From: Virgibacillus indicus
GTDB taxonomy: Bacteria; Bacillota; Bacilli; Bacillales; Amphibacillaceae
Direction: 5' to 3'
Length of the DNA: 64,000 nt
NCBI RefSeq assembly: GCF_002266285.1
Contig: NZ_NPMS01000001.1
Coordinates: 1,054,001-1,118,000 of the forward strand
Shown here: positions 63,334-64,000 of the stretch, in pieces
How positions within the stretch are numbered: the stretch's first letter is position 1
How the letters are laid out: each line of letters opens with the position of its first letter
The notes under the pieces: model-generated
The model's input: only the letters and a program-made list of their open reading frames with translations
Database searches by the model: none
Told to the model about the DNA's origin: nothing
Program-made: the position numbers and the translations under genes

Positions 63334-64000
63334 TTATCCATCTAGCCCTATTTTATAATCCACATTTTTTGTATAAACATTGCCAGCGTTCCATAATAAA
63401 AATTCGTTTATGCCATTTTCATATAGTGCCTTGATTTGTGCTTCGACTTCTGCTTTTCCATATTGCTTTGTTGGACCGCTATAGAGCCAAGGTGCTTCAA
63501 AATCCTGAATCCATGGGCGTGAAACTGGGGGATCATCTAATGCTCCCAATACTTGATTTTCAACTTTAGCATATTCCGTTACCAGTTTATATGGTTCTGT
63601 ATCAGGCTTTTCAATGCCAAAATAAGAGGTCCAGTGACTTGGATAGATCATCGATGAAATGACATCGACATTGTTTGAAATTCTTGAGAAGTTTTGGCCG
63701 ATTCCTGGTGTTTCTTCAATAGTTGCAGCATAACCAAAAATATCAACAGCAACATCCACATCATAATATTCCAGCTCTTCCCTGGCATATGCCACAAAAT
63801 CAGTAACTGCTTCCACGCGTCTTTTTATATTGTTAAGCTCAGAGTTTTCATAATCACCAAGTGTATATTCCAACTCCTTATCGTAGCGTTCAAAACCTTC
63901 AGGGAATCGCACATAATCAAACTGAATTTCCTGAAAACCCATTTCTGCAGCCATTTTTGCAATTTCGACATTATACTCCCAAACTTCATGCTGGAATGGA
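63334..64000 (-). CDS. Putative glycoside hydrolase (DUF4015), N-terminus beyond window
   Basis: The last ~222 residues are visible. EYNVEIAKMAAEMGFQEIQF, DYVRFPEGFERYDKE, VDVAVDIFGYAATI, VDVISSMIYPSHWTSYFGIE and GINEFLLWNAGNVYTK are typical of DUF4015 (TIM-barrel, glycosidase-like) proteins, which are often lipoproteins or secreted in Bacillaceae. The frame stays open to base 64000 and continues past it. Substrate unknown. Confidence 0.85.
   Translation of the reverse strand, partial: PFQHEVWEYNVEIAKMAAEMGFQEIQFDYVRFPEGFERYDKELEYTLGDYENSELNNIKRRVEAVTDFVAYAREELEYYDVDVAVDIFGYAATIEETPGIGQNFSRISNNVDVISSMIYPSHWTSYFGIEKPDTEPYKLVTEYAKVENQVLGALDDPPVSRPWIQDFEAPWLYSGPTKQYGKAEVEAQIKALYENGINEFLLWNAGNVYTKNVDYKIGLDG

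Overview
The window reads as a chromosomal segment of a low-GC, endospore-forming, halotolerant Bacillaceae close to Virgibacillus, Oceanobacillus or Lentibacillus. This rests on a complete ectoine operon (ectABC), two BCCT osmolyte transporters, a GerA-type germinant receptor operon, spore coat genes (CotO and a CotY/CotZ-type protein), and a long block that follows the Bacillus subtilis yjb-yjc order (yjbC, spx, mecA, coiA, pepF, spxH, yjbI, yjbK, yjbM, nadK, yjbO, prpE, then cotO/cotZ and yjcF-G-H). No plasmid, prophage or CRISPR signature was found. The genus call is inference from content and was not tested by alignment.

Layout. 0-4 kb: proline catabolism (P5C dehydrogenase, then proline dehydrogenase cut by the window edge) divergent from a sigma-54 activator; the spacer holds a consensus sigma-54 promoter, a cre box and two palindromes. 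4-9 kb: aromatic acid exporter-like protein, a DinB-like protein, and a UPF0182 membrane protein. 9-13.4 kb: four-gene germination operon. 13.6-18.8 kb: BCCT transporter, a LexA-boxed WYL/YolD pair, a small sigma-70-like factor, dapA behind a lysine riboswitch, a 47-codon SspO-like gene, and ung. 18.8-27 kb: a 40-bp tandem repeat, RNase H-like and SLAP proteins, a coiled-coil protein, a divergent BCCT, a broken vWA gene beside an XRE-like regulator, a thermonuclease lipoprotein and an aldo/keto reductase.

27-31 kb is a damaged locus: the C-terminal half of an RND efflux pump is cut by an IS605-type TnpB element that is itself frameshifted. A SAM-I riboswitch upstream of an OsmC-family gene follows. 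31.4-33.7 kb: ectABC. 34-39 kb: an ECF sigma factor with two small membrane proteins, a pseudouridine synthase, a small kinase-like protein, a CorC/HlyC remnant and a DUF2332 protein. Then come tRNA-Val, a heterodimeric ABC exporter, yjcH-yjcG-yjcF, a YetF-like protein and coat genes with sigma-K-like promoters. From 49.5 kb to the end: mgtE, then the yjb block with the Spx proteolysis circuit (spxA, its ClpXP adapter spxH, and the ClpC adapter mecA), competence gene coiA, SasB and NAD kinase, ending in a partial DUF4015 glycosidase-like gene.

The non-coding space is unusually patterned. At least eight intergenic sites carry a family of about 20/40-bp units built on GGATAT. Two GC-rich structured elements, two clusters of facing AAGTTG-type repeats, two riboswitches and many strong hairpins are also visible. 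Three or four genes are clearly broken.
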